A stretch of DNA of 64,000 nt from Castor canadensis. Taxonomy: Eukaryota; Chordata; Mammalia; Rodentia; Castoridae. Where the stretch lies: assembly GCF_047511655.1 (NCBI RefSeq), contig NC_133400.1:37526001-37590000 (forward strand), given 5' to 3'. Made by a program: the position numbers and the translations under genes. A model generated the notes under the pieces. The model had not been told where the DNA came from. It did not search any database and saw only the letters and a list, made by a program, of their open reading frames with translations. This document shows, piece after piece, positions 34,230 through 45,825 of this stretch (positions are counted from its first letter, which is position 1; every line of letters begins with the position of its first letter).

Positions 34230-34602
34230 ACAAATACCTCCAGGGCACAAGAAGTTTTACTGATCCTGTTACTGGTGTAGGTGCAGTCTGTGATCAGAAG
34301 ATCCTTATTTTTGTACTCTAAATGGAAAAATCCAAGCAGAGCACATGGATGGGGTGAAGTAGGATAGCTTTGAGAGAAGGGAGTCAACTGTTCTGCCAGG
34401 TGGAAAAGGGAAGAAGAAAAAAAGGGCCAGGGTTTCTTGGTATGGTATTTTCATACCACCTTGAACTTGGAGGTGGGGAGACATTATGCCATTACTTGGC
34501 TTCTCACACCTATGGGCTCAGGGAAGGAGACCTTGAGCCAAGAGGGGGAGCAGTCCCAGACTATCCCCAGTCTAGCCCACCTCAAACTCCCCCTGAGGGA
34601 CA
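34230..34602 (-). repeat. 3' LTR of the 34-43 kb provirus
   Basis: The unit matches 43036-43450 in the same orientation over most of its length, for example AAATGGAAAAATCCAAGCAG and CATACCACCTTGAACTTGGA. Similarity by eye is around 85-90% in the better blocks. The TATA position reads TATGAAAA instead of TATAAAAA in the 5' LTR. The U5 end diverges, so the left boundary is approximate. Confidence 0.8.
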
Positions 34603-34619
34603 ATATTCCAAAAATTCCT

Positions 34620-35740
34620 TTCAAGGTTACTGAGGGGGGATGGTTCATCTTCAGTAGCTGCTTTGAGCTGACAAGGGGCTGTAGATCCTGTCTATCAGGA
34701 ATATTGCCCCTTTCCTATCTCGCTGTCCCTGGGGACTTGAACAGTGACATTTGTTGTATGAATCTTCAATCCAGCCTAATCAAGATTGTTTATGGGTGTC
34801 CCATCCTCCTCCAGGAGTTGATGGCCCTGTCATGTCGTGGTTTGGTCCTAAAGACCTTAATTCTGGAAGAGATAAATCCAGTTAGCAAGTCAAAGAGGCA
34901 TGACCCAAGTGTAAACACTGACAGGAGAACGAAAAGGGGTCCTGTTAGGTGTATTACCCAGGGGAACAGATCCCAAGACTCAAATAACATTTTCCAGAGA
35001 TTAAAGGATTAAAGAAGCTTCCAGATTTGGGAAGTTTCTTTGGCTGTTAGAAGATCTAGTTTTTCTTTATTTCAAAAAGTGACAACTGTTAGAGAGTTTA
35101 TTTCATTTTGGAGTGTGAATATGGGTTTTAATAATTGTTTTTTGGTTATTGGTAAAGTTTTAAAATAACTTTTGGTAATATAAGAGAGAATAATTTGGAC
35201 TTATTTCTTTTGTGTTTGTTTTGGTAGCTATTTTTGGCCCAATTAAAAGGGAGGTAAGTTAAATGGCCCTCTTGGTTTGAACTACCGTTGTAATTGAGGC
35301 AATAAAAGATTGATGGCTTAGGACAATGTCTCTGTCATGGGCTGTGCATACCGGAGCATATGTGTTAGTCCACTTCAGGGGTATACATTGATAGAAACTA
35401 CTTTTGCACAAGGTTAAATGCTTTTGGTGGTTTTGGATAGAAGTTGAGTCTTACGGAAAGCATATAGGTGAATCTATTATTTTTATTCATCCATTTGGGT
35501 AAGGTTGTGGCTAACATGACCTCAGTGGTTTTAATTAGAGGTAGGGGCATGAAGCTTGGGATAGTTCATGGACAGGTATGATTTGATAAATCCTCTTGGG
35601 GCTGGCCATAGCCAGGTATCAGTTCTAAGATGAGAATAAGACAGAATGCCCAAAAGAAATATCCCAAGATTCTGCATTAAGCAGAATGGTGGCACTGGAG
35701 AGATGGGACTGAGAGGGTTACAAGTATAGTAGTAGTCCAT
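34620..35740 (-). pseudogene. env: ERV env remnant
   Basis: It occupies the interval between the integrase end and the 3' LTR. At about 35670 on the minus strand a Met is followed by a hydrophobic leader (MQNLGIFLLGILSY), which looks like an envelope signal peptide, inside a 69-codon open stretch (35740-35531). Downstream the frame is closed by many stops and I find no cysteine motif or fusion peptide that I would defend. The call rests on position and the leader. Confidence 0.45.
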
Positions 35741-35879
35741 ATTAGAGCTTATACTTATTGCTTAAGTTGAAGTCTTTTAGTTCCTCCAGAAAATGAGCTT
35801 TAAATCTTCTATTGGCTCACAGGAGTAAGTATCCCCAGGCAGTGTTTGGTCAGAGGTAGATTCCTCTGTTGCACACTTT

Positions 35880-37300
35880 ACCCTAGAAAGGTAAATGCAA
35901 CTGTCTATTTCCTGTCTATACCTTTTGACATCCATGGGTGTGGCCAAGATCACTTGGATAAGGGCCCTTCCTTTCGGCTGGAGCTGGTCAGCTGGGGCTC
36001 CTTCTTTCCAGGATTTAATTAAAACCTGTTCTCCCAGTTCTATTTTATTGGGTCAGGTAGGAACTTGTTTCCCAGCTTTTTGGAATGCTTGTTAAAATGT
36101 CCCTGGGTCCATTATATACCTTAAAAGACTGTCAGTCCTTAGGGTTGGTCACTAAGTTATTGGAGAGAAATGGCCTTCCATATAGCATTTCAAAAAGCTA
36201 AGATGAATCTTAGCCCTTGGAGCATTACTAATTCTTAATAAGGGTATAGGCAAAAGCTGGGTCCATTTTCCAGAGGTCTCTTGGCAAAGAGAACCTTGGT
36301 TTAGCCATGGTTCATTTGTTTGTTTGGCCTTTTTCCACGTTACTGGAAGACTGAGGTCTCCAAGCTATTTAATCCCTAAGGCCTGGGTGACTCCCTGGGT
36401 GACCTGTGAGATAAAAGCTGGCTCATTCTCACTTTGGAGTGTTTGAAGCAGGCCAAACCTAGGAATAATTTCTTTTAGGAGGGCCTTTGCCACTTCAGAG
36501 GCTCTTTCCATTTGAGTGGGAAAGACCTCAATCCACCCCATGAAGGTCTCTATAAAGACTAATAACTGTTTATAACCTTGGCAGAGTGACATGGGATGAA
36601 ATCCACCTTCCAATCCTCTCCTAGGTAAGAGCCTCACCTCTGGATTGGCTCAACCAGTAGGGGAAGCTTAGGACCAGGGCTATTATGGGAGCAGCCCCAG
36701 CAGACTTATTTTACTGTAGATCTTATTCCAGTTCCCACAAACAGCCTGTTTATCAGCTCTTGGGTTGCATCTCGGCCCAAATGGAAAATATCATGCATAG
36801 ACTTTATTACTTTCCACTGGGTTGTTTGGGGCAAGACTAGTTTTCCATCCACACACCACCAGGCTCCCTCTTTATGTCTTCCCCTCTGTGTAGCCTCTTT
36901 TTCTTCATCAGGAGTATATTTAGGATATACAGGCTCCTGTGGGGGAATGAGAGCCAGGATGGAGGCTGGCAGGGCATCCAGAGGCTGTAGAGATGCTTGT
37001 TTAGCCTTTTGGTCTGCCCAGTTTTTCCCTGTGTTATCAGAATTAGGTCTCTTTGATGTTCTTGGCAGTGTATCACTAATACTTCTCTTAGTAGGTAGAT
37101 AGCCTCTAAAATGTTTTATTGGGAATCCCCTCCCAGAGAGGAGTCCCCTTTCCTTCCATATGGCTACATAAACATGTAATGCTAGGAAGGCATACTTGAA
37201 ATTGGTATACATATTGAGCCTTTTTCCCTTTCCCAGAGTTAGAGCCCTGATTAAAGCTATTATTTCAGCCTTTTGGGCAGAAATCCCAGTTGGCAAGGGC
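35880..37300 (-). pseudogene. pol: ERV RNase H end and integrase remnant
   Basis: From right to left: the end of RNase H, in which a YTNFKYAF stretch shows Asn where the catalytic Asp is normal; the integrase zinc domain with H-X3-H (HDIFH, near 36790) and C-X2-C (CWGC, near 36690) separated by a stop; the catalytic core (36637-36365) with VFIETFMGW and SENEPAF, where the second catalytic Asp of the usual SDN motif is Glu; and a C-terminal domain ending near 35880 (GRALIQVILATPMDV, YLSRVK). Several stops and frame changes interrupt it. Integrase would be inactive even without these. Confidence 0.8.
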
Positions 37301-37307
37301 TGTACCT

Positions 37308-37848
37308 CTATGACTTCCTTGTGATCACCATTGTAGATTCTGCCTTTCTTTCTCCATTTAGTACAAAACTACTCCCATCAGTAAACCATTCAGTCTCAGG
37401 TTTGGGGAGTGGCTGATCTATCAAGTCCAGCCTGCTAGCATAGGTGGGCACAATCACCTGCTCACAGGTGTGTTTAGTCATTAGTTCAGAAGGCAGCAAA
37501 GATGCAGAATTTAAGACATTACAAGTCTTTATGGTCACTTCTGGGGATTCCAAAAGAATGGCTTGGTATTTGGTCAGCCTTTCCCTTGACATCCACAGGT
37601 GAGTTTTTAGTTCTAGGGTGACTCTACCCTTTTTGGGAGTTAGAACTTCTAGTTGTTGGCCCAGAGTTATCTTCATCATTTTCTCCACTAACAGGGCAGT
37701 AGCAGCTATCTCCCTTAGACATCCTAGCCAACCTAAGGCTGTTCCATCTAGTTTTTTTGAGAGGTAGGCTACTGGACATTTTTCTGTTCCTAATTTTTGA
37801 GTTAAGATTCCCGCAGCAATTCCTTTTTCTTTGACATGTACAGAACAA
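37308..37848 (-). pseudogene. pol: ERV reverse transcriptase connection and RNase H start
   Basis: Two overlapping open stretches (37848-37624 and 37688-37308) in different frames show a frameshift. The second contains a TDGSSF motif, the first catalytic Asp of retroviral RNase H, after a connection region with a PLPKPETEWF lead-in. Confidence 0.75.
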
Positions 37849-38019
37849 AGGGTTTTACTAAATTGGGAATCCCTAAAGCTGGGGCCTCAATGAGGGCCTT
37901 TTTAAGTGTTTTTTAAGCATGGCTTGTTTCCCTAGTCCATTTTAAAGGCTCATTATCTGGTCCCTTTGTGGCCTCATATAGAGGCTTTGCTATGACTACA
38001 AAGTTTGGTACCCAGATGT

Positions 38020-38970
38020 GTCAGAACCCTGCCATTCCAAAAAATGAACAGAGTTGGTGTTTAGTTAATGGTACCCCTAGGATACAAATGGCCTCTATTC
38101 TTTCAGCAGACAGCCTCCAGGCCTCAGGGGTAAGGATGTAGCCTAGATAGTGGACTTCCTGTAAAGAGATTTGGGCCTTACTCTTTGAGATTTTATATCC
38201 CCTATCAGCTAAGAAATTAAAAACCAAAACAGTGTTGGCATTGGAAATATCCTGGGTTGCACTACAGATCAGGAGGTCATCTACATATTGGAGAAATCCC
38301 CCTTTTTTAATCTGAAGTTCTCGCAAATCCTTTCCCAATACCCTGGCAAATAGGTGCAGGCCATCTCAGAGTCCCTGGGTCAGTACTGTCCACGTATATT
38401 GTTGCCTTTCCTTCATATAGGGATCCCCCACTTAAAGGCAAAAAGGTATAGGGAGTCTTGGCACAAGTGGATAGTAAAGAAGGCATCCTTTAAGTCTAAG
38501 ATTGTGAACCATTTACTGTCTTCAGGTATTTGGGATAGGATAGCATATGGATCAGCCACTAGAGGGTGAATGGGAACCAATAGGAGACCTTATACCATCC
38601 TATATTCTCCTGTTTGCTTTACTACAGGTAAGATAGGAGTGTTACAGGGAGATTGGCAAAGTTTTAACAGTCCATGTTTTAGAACCTTTTTAATAAGTGG
38701 TTGTAGTCCCTCTTTAGCCTCTTGCCTAACAGGATATTGCCAAAAACTGGAATAGTGGTTGGAGTCTTTGAGCTGTATCTTATCAGGGATAGCTGTTTTT
38801 GCCCTTCTGGGTATCCCATCATACCATGCAGGGGGGCTTACTTGTTGGTCCACTTCTAAGGGAATTTTATGGACCCTCTTGGATCCCTTTTGAAGCACTA
38901 GGAGTCTTGGCAAATGGCCCATTATCAGGACTATACCAAACTTTTCCATTATGTCCCAGCCCAACAAGGG
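38020..38970 (-). pseudogene. pol: ERV reverse transcriptase remnant
   Basis: The fingers/palm part (38967-38590, 125 codons) has the template-grip region with HYSSFWQYPVRQEAKEGLQP. The active-site part (38338-38021, 105 codons) has an intact YVDDLLI box followed by LGYILTPEAWRLSAERIEAI. Between them (38589-38339) frames are closed. The active-site motif survives while the gene around it is broken. Confidence 0.85.
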
Positions 38971-38982
38971 ACTATAAGAAAT

Positions 38983-39255
38983 CTATGCATAAAAAATTGA
39001 GTTTTGATACAGCAAGGGAGGGGAGGAGTGATGTTTTTTCCCATCAACTCCTACCACAATCACGGTCTGAGAGGAAGACTTTCCTGCAAAACCAGGGAGA
39101 AGAGTAATGCACCACTGCATCAATAAGGAATAGAACTTGTTTACCCAAGACTTCCAAGGCCACCCAAGGTTCCTCATAAGTGATGATGAGCTTATGTGGG
39201 GGCTGTTGAGAGCACCCCAGGCCTCCTCAGTCATATGTGGCTTCAGCTGATACAC
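38983..39255 (-). pseudogene. pro: ERV protease remnant
   Basis: In one frame the minus strand reads EPWVALEVLGKQVLFLIDAV across about 39177-39117, the usual lead-in to the retroviral aspartic protease active site. Where Asp-Thr-Gly or Asp-Ser-Gly is expected it reads Asp-Ala-Val. A different frame is open over 39255-38983. Protease activity is not possible. Confidence 0.65.
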
Positions 39256-39289
39256 CCAGAGTTTTGGCTAGCCATGCCCCTCTCTGGGA

Positions 39290-40250
39290 GTGGGGACAGT
39301 CCATCCTCCAGTGCCATTGGTAACCTCCTATTTTGGAGAACTCATGACAGGGTCCCAGGGCTGGCTTTGTGCAATTCCTTACCATGTGCCCCAGCTTCTT
39401 GCATTTGAAGCAGGGTAGCTTTCCAGCCTTTCTGTCTGAGGATGTCTTTTAGGCATTGGGGGAGACCCCAATTGTAGCAGCCATAAGTTTGGTTTGCCTT
39501 CTTTCTTTACTCTGTTCCCTCCTTTCTTCTGCCAGGTCATGATTGTTAAAGACCTGAAAGGTAATATCTACCAACTGAATTTTGTTGGTTAGGGATTCCA
39601 GATTTAACTTTTGAAGGTTTCATCTAACATATGAGGCTGACTGATTGACAAAATGGTGATTTAGGAGAGCAGTCCCTTCAATAGACTCAGGATCAAGAGT
39701 AGTATGTTTTCTAAAGACTTTCTCCAGTCTATCACAAAGGGCTACAGGGTTTTCCTCTCATTTTTGGATAATTCTAAAACTTTGACCTTGTTATAATTTA
39801 CAGGCTTTGTGGCTCCTGTTTTCATTCCACAAAGGATGGTTTCTAACATCTGGGCCTTCCTCTGCATTCCCCCTGGGGTATTATAATCCCAGTGAGGTTA
39901 AGACATTGGAACAGTGATATCCCCTGGATATCGGCCTATGGGATCCCTAGCAAAGGCCTCATCTGCCTTCCTACAGGCAGTAGCAAGTATTTTTTCCCTT
40001 TCTGTAGGAGTACAGCAGTTGGCCAGGAGGAACTGAATGTCCCTCCAAGTAAGATCAAACCCTAATGCCAGGGTCTGGAACTCAACCATAAATTTATCTG
40101 GGTCTTCATTATACCTCCCCAACTCTTCCTTACACTGTTGGACATAATTTATGGTGAAGGGCACATGAACATGAATTAATCCCTCAGCCCTGACACTTCT
40201 CATAATGGGAGCACTGTTTAAGGAGTTTCTGAGTAAAATTTCCAATTTCG
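39290..40250 (-). pseudogene. gag: ERV gag remnant, capsid and nucleocapsid
   Basis: Codons 40245-39898 (115 aa) form the C-terminal part of capsid, with a major-homology-like EELGRYNEDPDKFMVEFQTL stretch followed by SFDLTWRDI-like wording (GFDLTWRDIQ). Near 39415-39372 a CFKCKKLGHMVRNC zinc knuckle (C-X2-C-X4-H-X4-C) is complete. A second knuckle just downstream (39360-39300) keeps the WHWRMDCP end but has lost its spacing. Stops separate capsid from nucleocapsid. Confidence 0.82.
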
Positions 40251-43010
40251 AGTGTGTGGAGGGCTCACTGGCATTGGGGGGTGCTAAGGGAAGAAGAATT
40301 GGAGCAGGAGTTGATGTTGGCTCAGCGTTAGGGGCACAAGGGAGAAGTAATGAGGGTTCCCTTCATGAGACATGTGATGTTCTTTGTAGCAAAGGATCAT
40401 CAAGGATATCTACATCTCTTTCCTTAAGTTTCCATTGGAGTCTGGCAAGTTCCTTACAGAGGGTTGGGTTTTGATATAGGGCCATAAAGGCCTGCATGTA
40501 TGGTATCTCCGACCATTTTTTTCATTTTTTATAATATTGATCTAACTGTAAGATGGTGTCATAATCAAGATTTTCACATCACCTTTAAGTCCCCAGTTAA
40601 TATTGGGACCAAACCTCATTACAGTAATGACTCAAACATTCTTTTTTTAGGTTAGCAGGGTAAAAGCATTCCCAATATTTAAGGATACAGTCAAGTGGGG
40701 AATCCACTGGAACTGAGTTGGCTAACCCCATGTCTGCCTGTGGAGAGAGAGAGAAATGGAAAGGGGGAAACTTATCCTTTAGGAGAGAGACATATGAGAA
40801 CTTCTAGATTCTTGAGGTGTCCCCCAAGACTCTAGGAAGCCTCAATACAGGTTCCCTTGAACTATTTCTTTCACATGTCTGTGGAGCAAGTGAGTAGCAG
40901 GGTACCCTGTCTTTTGAGTCAACTGGTCCCCTAAAGGGTCAGTCTCTCCACCCCTGCATAAGGGTTCCTGTGTGCTAACCCAATTATTATCCTAGTGAGG
41001 AGAAATAACAAAGATCACAGAAGTATGCCAGATAATAGAAATGAACTAGGATGGAACTTGAACCCATGGCCCTGCTCTTGTTAGGCTGATGTTCCACTGT
41101 AAGAATTTTATCGTCAGTCCCTATTAGCTTCCCTAAAGAAAGGAAACTAAGGGACCACCTCTAGAATGTAGGATTTAATCTCATTAACCCATCTTTAAAG
41201 GGTGCCAACTACTTGTAGGTAAGTCCCTTATGTGAGCCTCTGTAGCAAGGAGATCTGATCTCTGGATGAGTGTTTCTTCAATTCCTTATAGTCTATGGGG
41301 GTAAAGTGAGCATGGGTGAGAATTGGGATGGGGTGGTTAGGGCAGACAGGTGTGGCAGGTAGGCAGGTAAGAGAGTGGGTTAGAGGAGGGAAACAAAGAA
41401 GGTTGCAGATGGGAAGAAGTTGGTTTGGTAAGGCACAGGACCTTGGTCACCAGAGGTGTTGCTCCTCCCTCCCCCACTTTTATTTTTTGGGAACAGGAGC
41501 TATAGTCTCAAGTCTTAGGGGAATGTAGTCCCTCCTGTCACCACTGTTGTCATGGAGCTAGGGGGCTGTGCAAGGCATGAGTGGGGAGAGCAAAAGCCTG
41601 CCAGGCCATTACCTGCCCTGTCTCCAGTGCCTCAAGCTTTCCTGGCCTTTTTACTGGCAGCAGAGCTGCCATGTCTATGCATTTCCCCTCTCAGCCAGCT
41701 CAGGCATTGGGAGCCTTATAGCTGGAGGCTGCTGGACAGAGTCTGCCAGCCTGTACAGTACCCAAGCATGTTAAGAGTCGAGGCTGCATCTATTGAAGCA
41801 CATACACCACTGCTACTGTTGCTCCCAGGGTCATGGTCACTGCACTTTACCACCACGTTTGTCAGTGCCCTGTAGCTGGCTAGGCAGGGCTTCCAGCCCA
41901 TGCTGAGAAGCAGGTCAGGGCCTGTGCCACATGTAGGCTTGAGGGGAGAGGCTGGAGGTTTGCACCAAGCAGTTGTGAGCCCAGAGGCCCCACCGAGTGG
42001 CACCGAGTGTCCTGGGGGTACCACGCCAGTGGAAGATTGCAGGACAGGCCTGAAGGCCCCGCCAAATAGCGCTAAGCATCCTGGGGTCCCACACCAGTGG
42101 TTCCCATTCTGGAACCTCCACCCTCCAAAGGCAGAATTTCTGTGCTCCAGAGGCATGACTTCCGCCCTTCAGAAGTCAGGACTTCTGCCTTTGGTAGGTG
42201 GGACTTCCATTTGCCTTGAGGGCTGGGTGGAGAAAAATGCATGTGTGCACAGAACCACGTGCATGCACATTAAACCCATGCGTGTGGGCGCCATCACACA
42301 TGCAGGGCTGCCCACATGGTTGTCCCAATTGGCCAACCAGGAAGCCATTCATGTACATTGTGAACTGCGGGTGTAGCTGTCTGAGTGTCCAACTGGGAAG
42401 CCATGTGCTTGTGTTGCAAAATGCGTCCTTGGTCCTTCTAGTGGATGGCCCAGAAACCATGCAGCCCACGTCATGCCGAGTGCTCACCTAAAGCAGTGGC
42501 CCAGGAAGCCATGTGTGCATGCCCATCCCCAGTTGCCAGTTGGGCTGGGACGCTAAACTCAGGAGGGGACAGCAAAGCTCCTTTCCCTTTCCCACTATTG
42601 CCTTCCATGACAAGTGTGAAACTTGTCATTTTATGTCCCCTCTTCCACTCCAGGCGTGGGGGGGGGAGGGGGTGACTGCAAAGAGCACGCAAACCTCTCA
42701 TCCCACAGGTAGCAGTTTATTTGCTCCCTGTCCTGGGAACTCCCTCCCCTATTTATGAGCAGCTATGCTTTCCCAGGGCAGATGTCATCCCCTCTGGAGC
42801 CAGTCCTTTTTGTTTTTGTTCCTGTTTAATAATAATTAAAAAAAAAAAAAAAGGCGTCACCAGATGGGCTGACGGACTTGCATCCTGACAATCAGGGTGA
42901 GGTCTGTCTGCACCAGGACTCCCAAGGAGTCCCGAGCATCAGGTGAATGACCCAGCATGAGGATCCCCTACCACCCAAGCCATAAATGGTGTTTGGTTCT
43001 GAAGCATCAA
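40250..43010 (-). other. ERV gag 5' part and leader, with unexplained GC-rich stretch
   Basis: Matrix-coding DNA should lie here, but I could not identify it. Between about 41300 and 42800 the sequence is GC-rich, has many overlapping short open frames on both strands and a diverged ~55-bp tandem repeat (42335-42520). An A run at 42838-42852 could mark an insertion end. This stretch may be leader or an inserted element. Confidence 0.4.
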
Positions 43011-43011
43011 G

Positions 43012-43029
43012 TGGTGAGGTGTGGCACCA
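43012..43029 (-). promoter_or_regulatory. Putative primer binding site
   Basis: TGGTGCCACACCTCACCA on the minus strand lies a few bases inside the 5' LTR. The first seven bases fit a tRNA 3' end (as in tRNA-Phe); the rest fits poorly, so the primer is uncertain. Confidence 0.4.
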
Positions 43030-43035
43030 GAAAGA

Positions 43036-43450
43036 TGGATTAAAATAAAGACTGGCAGAGACAGCATATTGGGATCTTACTGGTCATTTTCTCCTGGCTG
43101 GCTCACCACAAATGTTACCTGCACTGGTGCAGTCTGTGATCAGAATATCCTGGTTTTTGCACTCCAAATGGAAAAATCCAAGCAGAGCACATGGATGGGG
43201 TGAAGTAGGATATCTTCATTGAGAGAAGGGAGTCACCCATTCTGCCAGGTGGAAAAGGGAAGAAGAAATGAAGAGCTGGAGCCTCTTGGTATGGTGTTTT
43301 TATACCACCTTGAACTTGGAGGTGGGGAGACATTACCTCATTACCTGGTTCCTCTTACCTATGGGCTAGGGGGAAAAGCCCTTGAACCAAGAGGGGGAGC
43401 AGTCCCAGGTTACCCCTAACCTAGCCTGCCTCAATCCTGCTCCTCATTCA
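43036..43450 (-). repeat. 5' LTR of the 34-43 kb provirus
   Basis: Direct repeat of 34230-34602. On the minus strand a TATAAAAACACC box lies at plus 43297-43304. It is next to the primer-site-like sequence and so is the 5' LTR. The outer boundary near 43450 is approximate. Confidence 0.8.
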
Positions 43451-44171
43451 GGAGTGTCTTCAACTTGGAGACTTATGTGCTTCATCCCATCTACCCATTC
43501 TTTTTCTGCAGGGTGGTTTTTCTCAGTATTCATTATCTCCAGTTTCCAGGAAAGTGCTCATTCTTCTGATGCTTTGCCTACTGATATTCTCTAATGGCAC
43601 ATCCACTTCTCATGTGAATTTTGAGTGTGTGTGAGCATGCACTTGTGTGTGTCCTGTGAGCTCTGGTATGTGGAAACAACCCACATAAGAGCTCTAACTT
43701 TGTATTTTGTCTGGCTGTGTTTAGTTCTTATGTTTATTGTCCCTACCTTACCACAAGCAGGAAGAGTAATTTTGGATTCCACAGACTTGTGTGGTGCAGG
43801 TTTAGGGTTTCAACTTCTCAAGGAGGCCTTTTTTTTTTTTTTTCACTCAAGAGTCCTGTCAGACAAAACTCTCATGCTTGGGGAGATGGACAATGGTTTT
43901 TGGACCCCTGGACACCAGGGTGAAGCCATTCTGGACCCCAGGTTTATACAGGAATCAGTTCCGACTCCCTACCCCTACAGAGTGAGAGGCTATGTTTCCC
44001 ATTCCACTGGGGCCAATACACTGGACTGACACCTAAGTCCACTATCTCTCTGGGCCATTGTGGCACCTACCTGCATGGGCACCACTGTGGTGTAAGCTCC
44101 CCTTGATGACTGGCACCTGGGAAACTCTCTTCCTTTATTTGGAGATGGATTTAACTTTTCTTTTTCTTCTT

Positions 44172-44370
44172 TTGGTGGTACTCAGAGTTTGAACTCAGGG
44201 TCTCATGCTTGCTAGGCAGGTTCCATACCACTTGAGCTGCTCCACCAGCCCCCTTTTCTTTTTTCTTGAAGCAGAATCTTGCTCTGATGCCAGGCTGGTC
44301 CTGGAGTGAGTTTCCTTCCTCAGTCTCCTCAGTAGCTAGGATCAGAAGTGTACACCACCATGCTCAGCAT
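44172..44370 (-). repeat. B1/ID-type dimeric SINE
   Basis: Minus-strand dimer with B-box GAGTTTGAACTCAGGG region and CCTCAGTAGCTAGGATC in the 7SL-like half. Confidence 0.8.
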
Positions 44371-44379
44371 CAACTTTTT

Positions 44380-44592
44380 TTTTTTTCAGCTGTACCGAGG
44401 TTTGAACTCAGAGCTTTGTGCTTGCTAGGCAAACATGCTACTACTTGAGCCACACTCCCAGCCTTTTTAAAACTTTTTTATAGGGTCTTGAAGGGTTTTT
44501 TTTTTCCAGAGGTGGCCTTGGACCATGATCCTCCTGATCTCTGCCTTTGAACAGCTGAGATTATAGGCACGAGCCACCATACCTGGCCCCAG
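44380..44592 (-). repeat. B1/ID-type dimeric SINE
   Basis: A second minus-strand dimer next to the previous one, with a T run at 44379-44388 and GAGGTTTGAACTCAGAGC. Confidence 0.8.
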
Positions 44593-44681
44593 CTTCAACT
44601 TAAAAAAAAATTTAATCTACAGTTTGTAGTAAAAGGATGGTCCACATAAGTTCATTATATCATATACTAAAACCCAATTTT

Positions 44682-44757
44682 TTCAAAACTAGGGTTTTGA
44701 ACTGAGGGCCTTGTACTTACTAGGCAGGCACTCTACAGCACAGCCCCTAGGGGACCT
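44682..44757 (-). repeat. ID-like SINE monomer
   Basis: AGGGTTTTGAACTGAGGGCC followed by CTAGGCAGGCACTCTACA, minus strand. Confidence 0.7.
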
Positions 44758-44795
44758 GTGCAATTACCATATTGAGCTTCCTGACAGCCAAAAGG

Positions 44796-44796
<1 letters not shown>

Positions 44797-44835
<39 letters not shown>
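44797..44835 (+). repeat. (AT)n microsatellite
   Basis: About 19 AT units without interruption. Confidence 0.95.
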
Positions 44836-44837
<2 letters not shown>

Positions 44838-44912
44838 TTTTTTCATATAAAAAATAAAATATTATCAAGTATAATTTAAAGTAACCTTTTACCTTAATAA
44901 AATCAAACTCTG

Positions 44913-45228
44913 AACCAGACGCCAGTGGTTCATGCCTGTAATCCCAGCTACTTGGGAGTTCAAGATCAGGAGGATCACGCTTGGAGGCGAGGCCAGGCAA
45001 AAAGTTAGTGAGACCTCATTTCAACCAACAGCTGGGTGTAGTAGTTGTTATTCCACTGACAGTGGAAAGTGTAAAATAATAGTGCCAGGTCAGCCTGGGC
45101 AAGAAGTGAGAGACCCTATCTCCAAAATAACCAGAATAAAAAGGGCTGGAGGTGTGGCTCAACTGGTATTTGCATCTGCCTAGCAAGTGCTAGGCCTTGA
45201 GTTCAAACCCCAGTACCACCAATAGAAA
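44913..45228 (+). repeat. Trimeric SINE: B1-like, B1-like, ID-like
   Basis: A first 7SL-like half ends near 45025. A second, partial 7SL-like unit (CAGCTGGGTGTAGTAG ... CCAGGTCAGCCTGGGC) follows to about 45135, then the ID half with GAGTTCAAACCCCAGTACC. Other copies here have only one 7SL-like half. Confidence 0.7.
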
Positions 45229-45359
45229 AACAAAAATCAACTCCTAATCTTCCAATATTGGAAATGGAGGGACAATCTCTGGGTGTGGAGGAGTAGCCAG
45301 CTCCTGCTATTCCAAATGTGTGTATGATGTTTACAGTTTTTTCTGAATGTAAAATTAAT

Positions 45360-45430
45360 AGGGCTAGGGGTGTGCCTAATACTCATGGGGCCCTGGGTTC
45401 AATCCCTAGCACTACAAAAAATAAAGTAAA
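45360..45430 (+). repeat. ID-like SINE monomer, internally deleted
   Basis: GGGCTAGGGGTGTGCC, then GGGTTCAATCCCTAGCACT and A-rich end; the A box is lost. Confidence 0.65.
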
Positions 45431-45654
45431 ATTAATAAATATCTATTGTAGAAGATGTGGCAACTCCAGATAACCACAAAGAAAGTAAAACTCTCTAGTA
45501 CTTGATGTTCAATAAATCAAAACCTGGGCTTATGGCCTCTCTATCCCATCCATGCATCTATAGAATACTTAGAATCATACCCCAAATCACAACTGTAGGG
45601 TGTCTCCTGAATCCCCCAAAAAAGATGAGAACTTGCTAAGAAGGCACAGTGGAA

Positions 45655-45825
45655 TGGACTCTGGATGCTCTGCCAGTTACCCTGTAACACTGATGGCCTC
45701 TCATCATCTCAGTTTCCTCTCCTGTAAAACTGGGATAATAAGAATACGTACTTGAAGATCCAGTGAGTTAAGAAACATAAAGTTCCAGGCATATATTAAG
45801 TAATACACAAAGATCTGCTATTCCT
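45655..45825 (+). repeat. MIR
   Basis: ATCTCAGTTTCCTCTCCTGT, AAAACTGGGATAATAAGAAT and CAGTGAGTTAAGAAACATAA follow the MIR order. Confidence 0.65.

Larger units (their letters stand above)
34230..43450 (-). mobile_element. Class I ERV provirus with paired LTRs, decayed
   Basis: Reading right to left: 5' LTR (43450-43036), primer-site-like TGGTGCC (from 43029), leader, gag (about 41000-39300), protease, reverse transcriptase, RNase H and integrase (about 39250-35880), env remnants (about 35740-34620) and 3' LTR. Domain order and capsid, zinc-knuckle, polymerase and integrase motifs are of gammaretrovirus-like class I type. Every gene is interrupted. Length is about 9.2 kb, a nearly complete provirus rather than a solo LTR. 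Confidence 0.88.

Noticed and set aside
34437..35012. 191-codon plus-strand open frame
   Set aside because: It lies antisense to the provirus env and 3' LTR, with the first part inside the LTR; no domain was seen.
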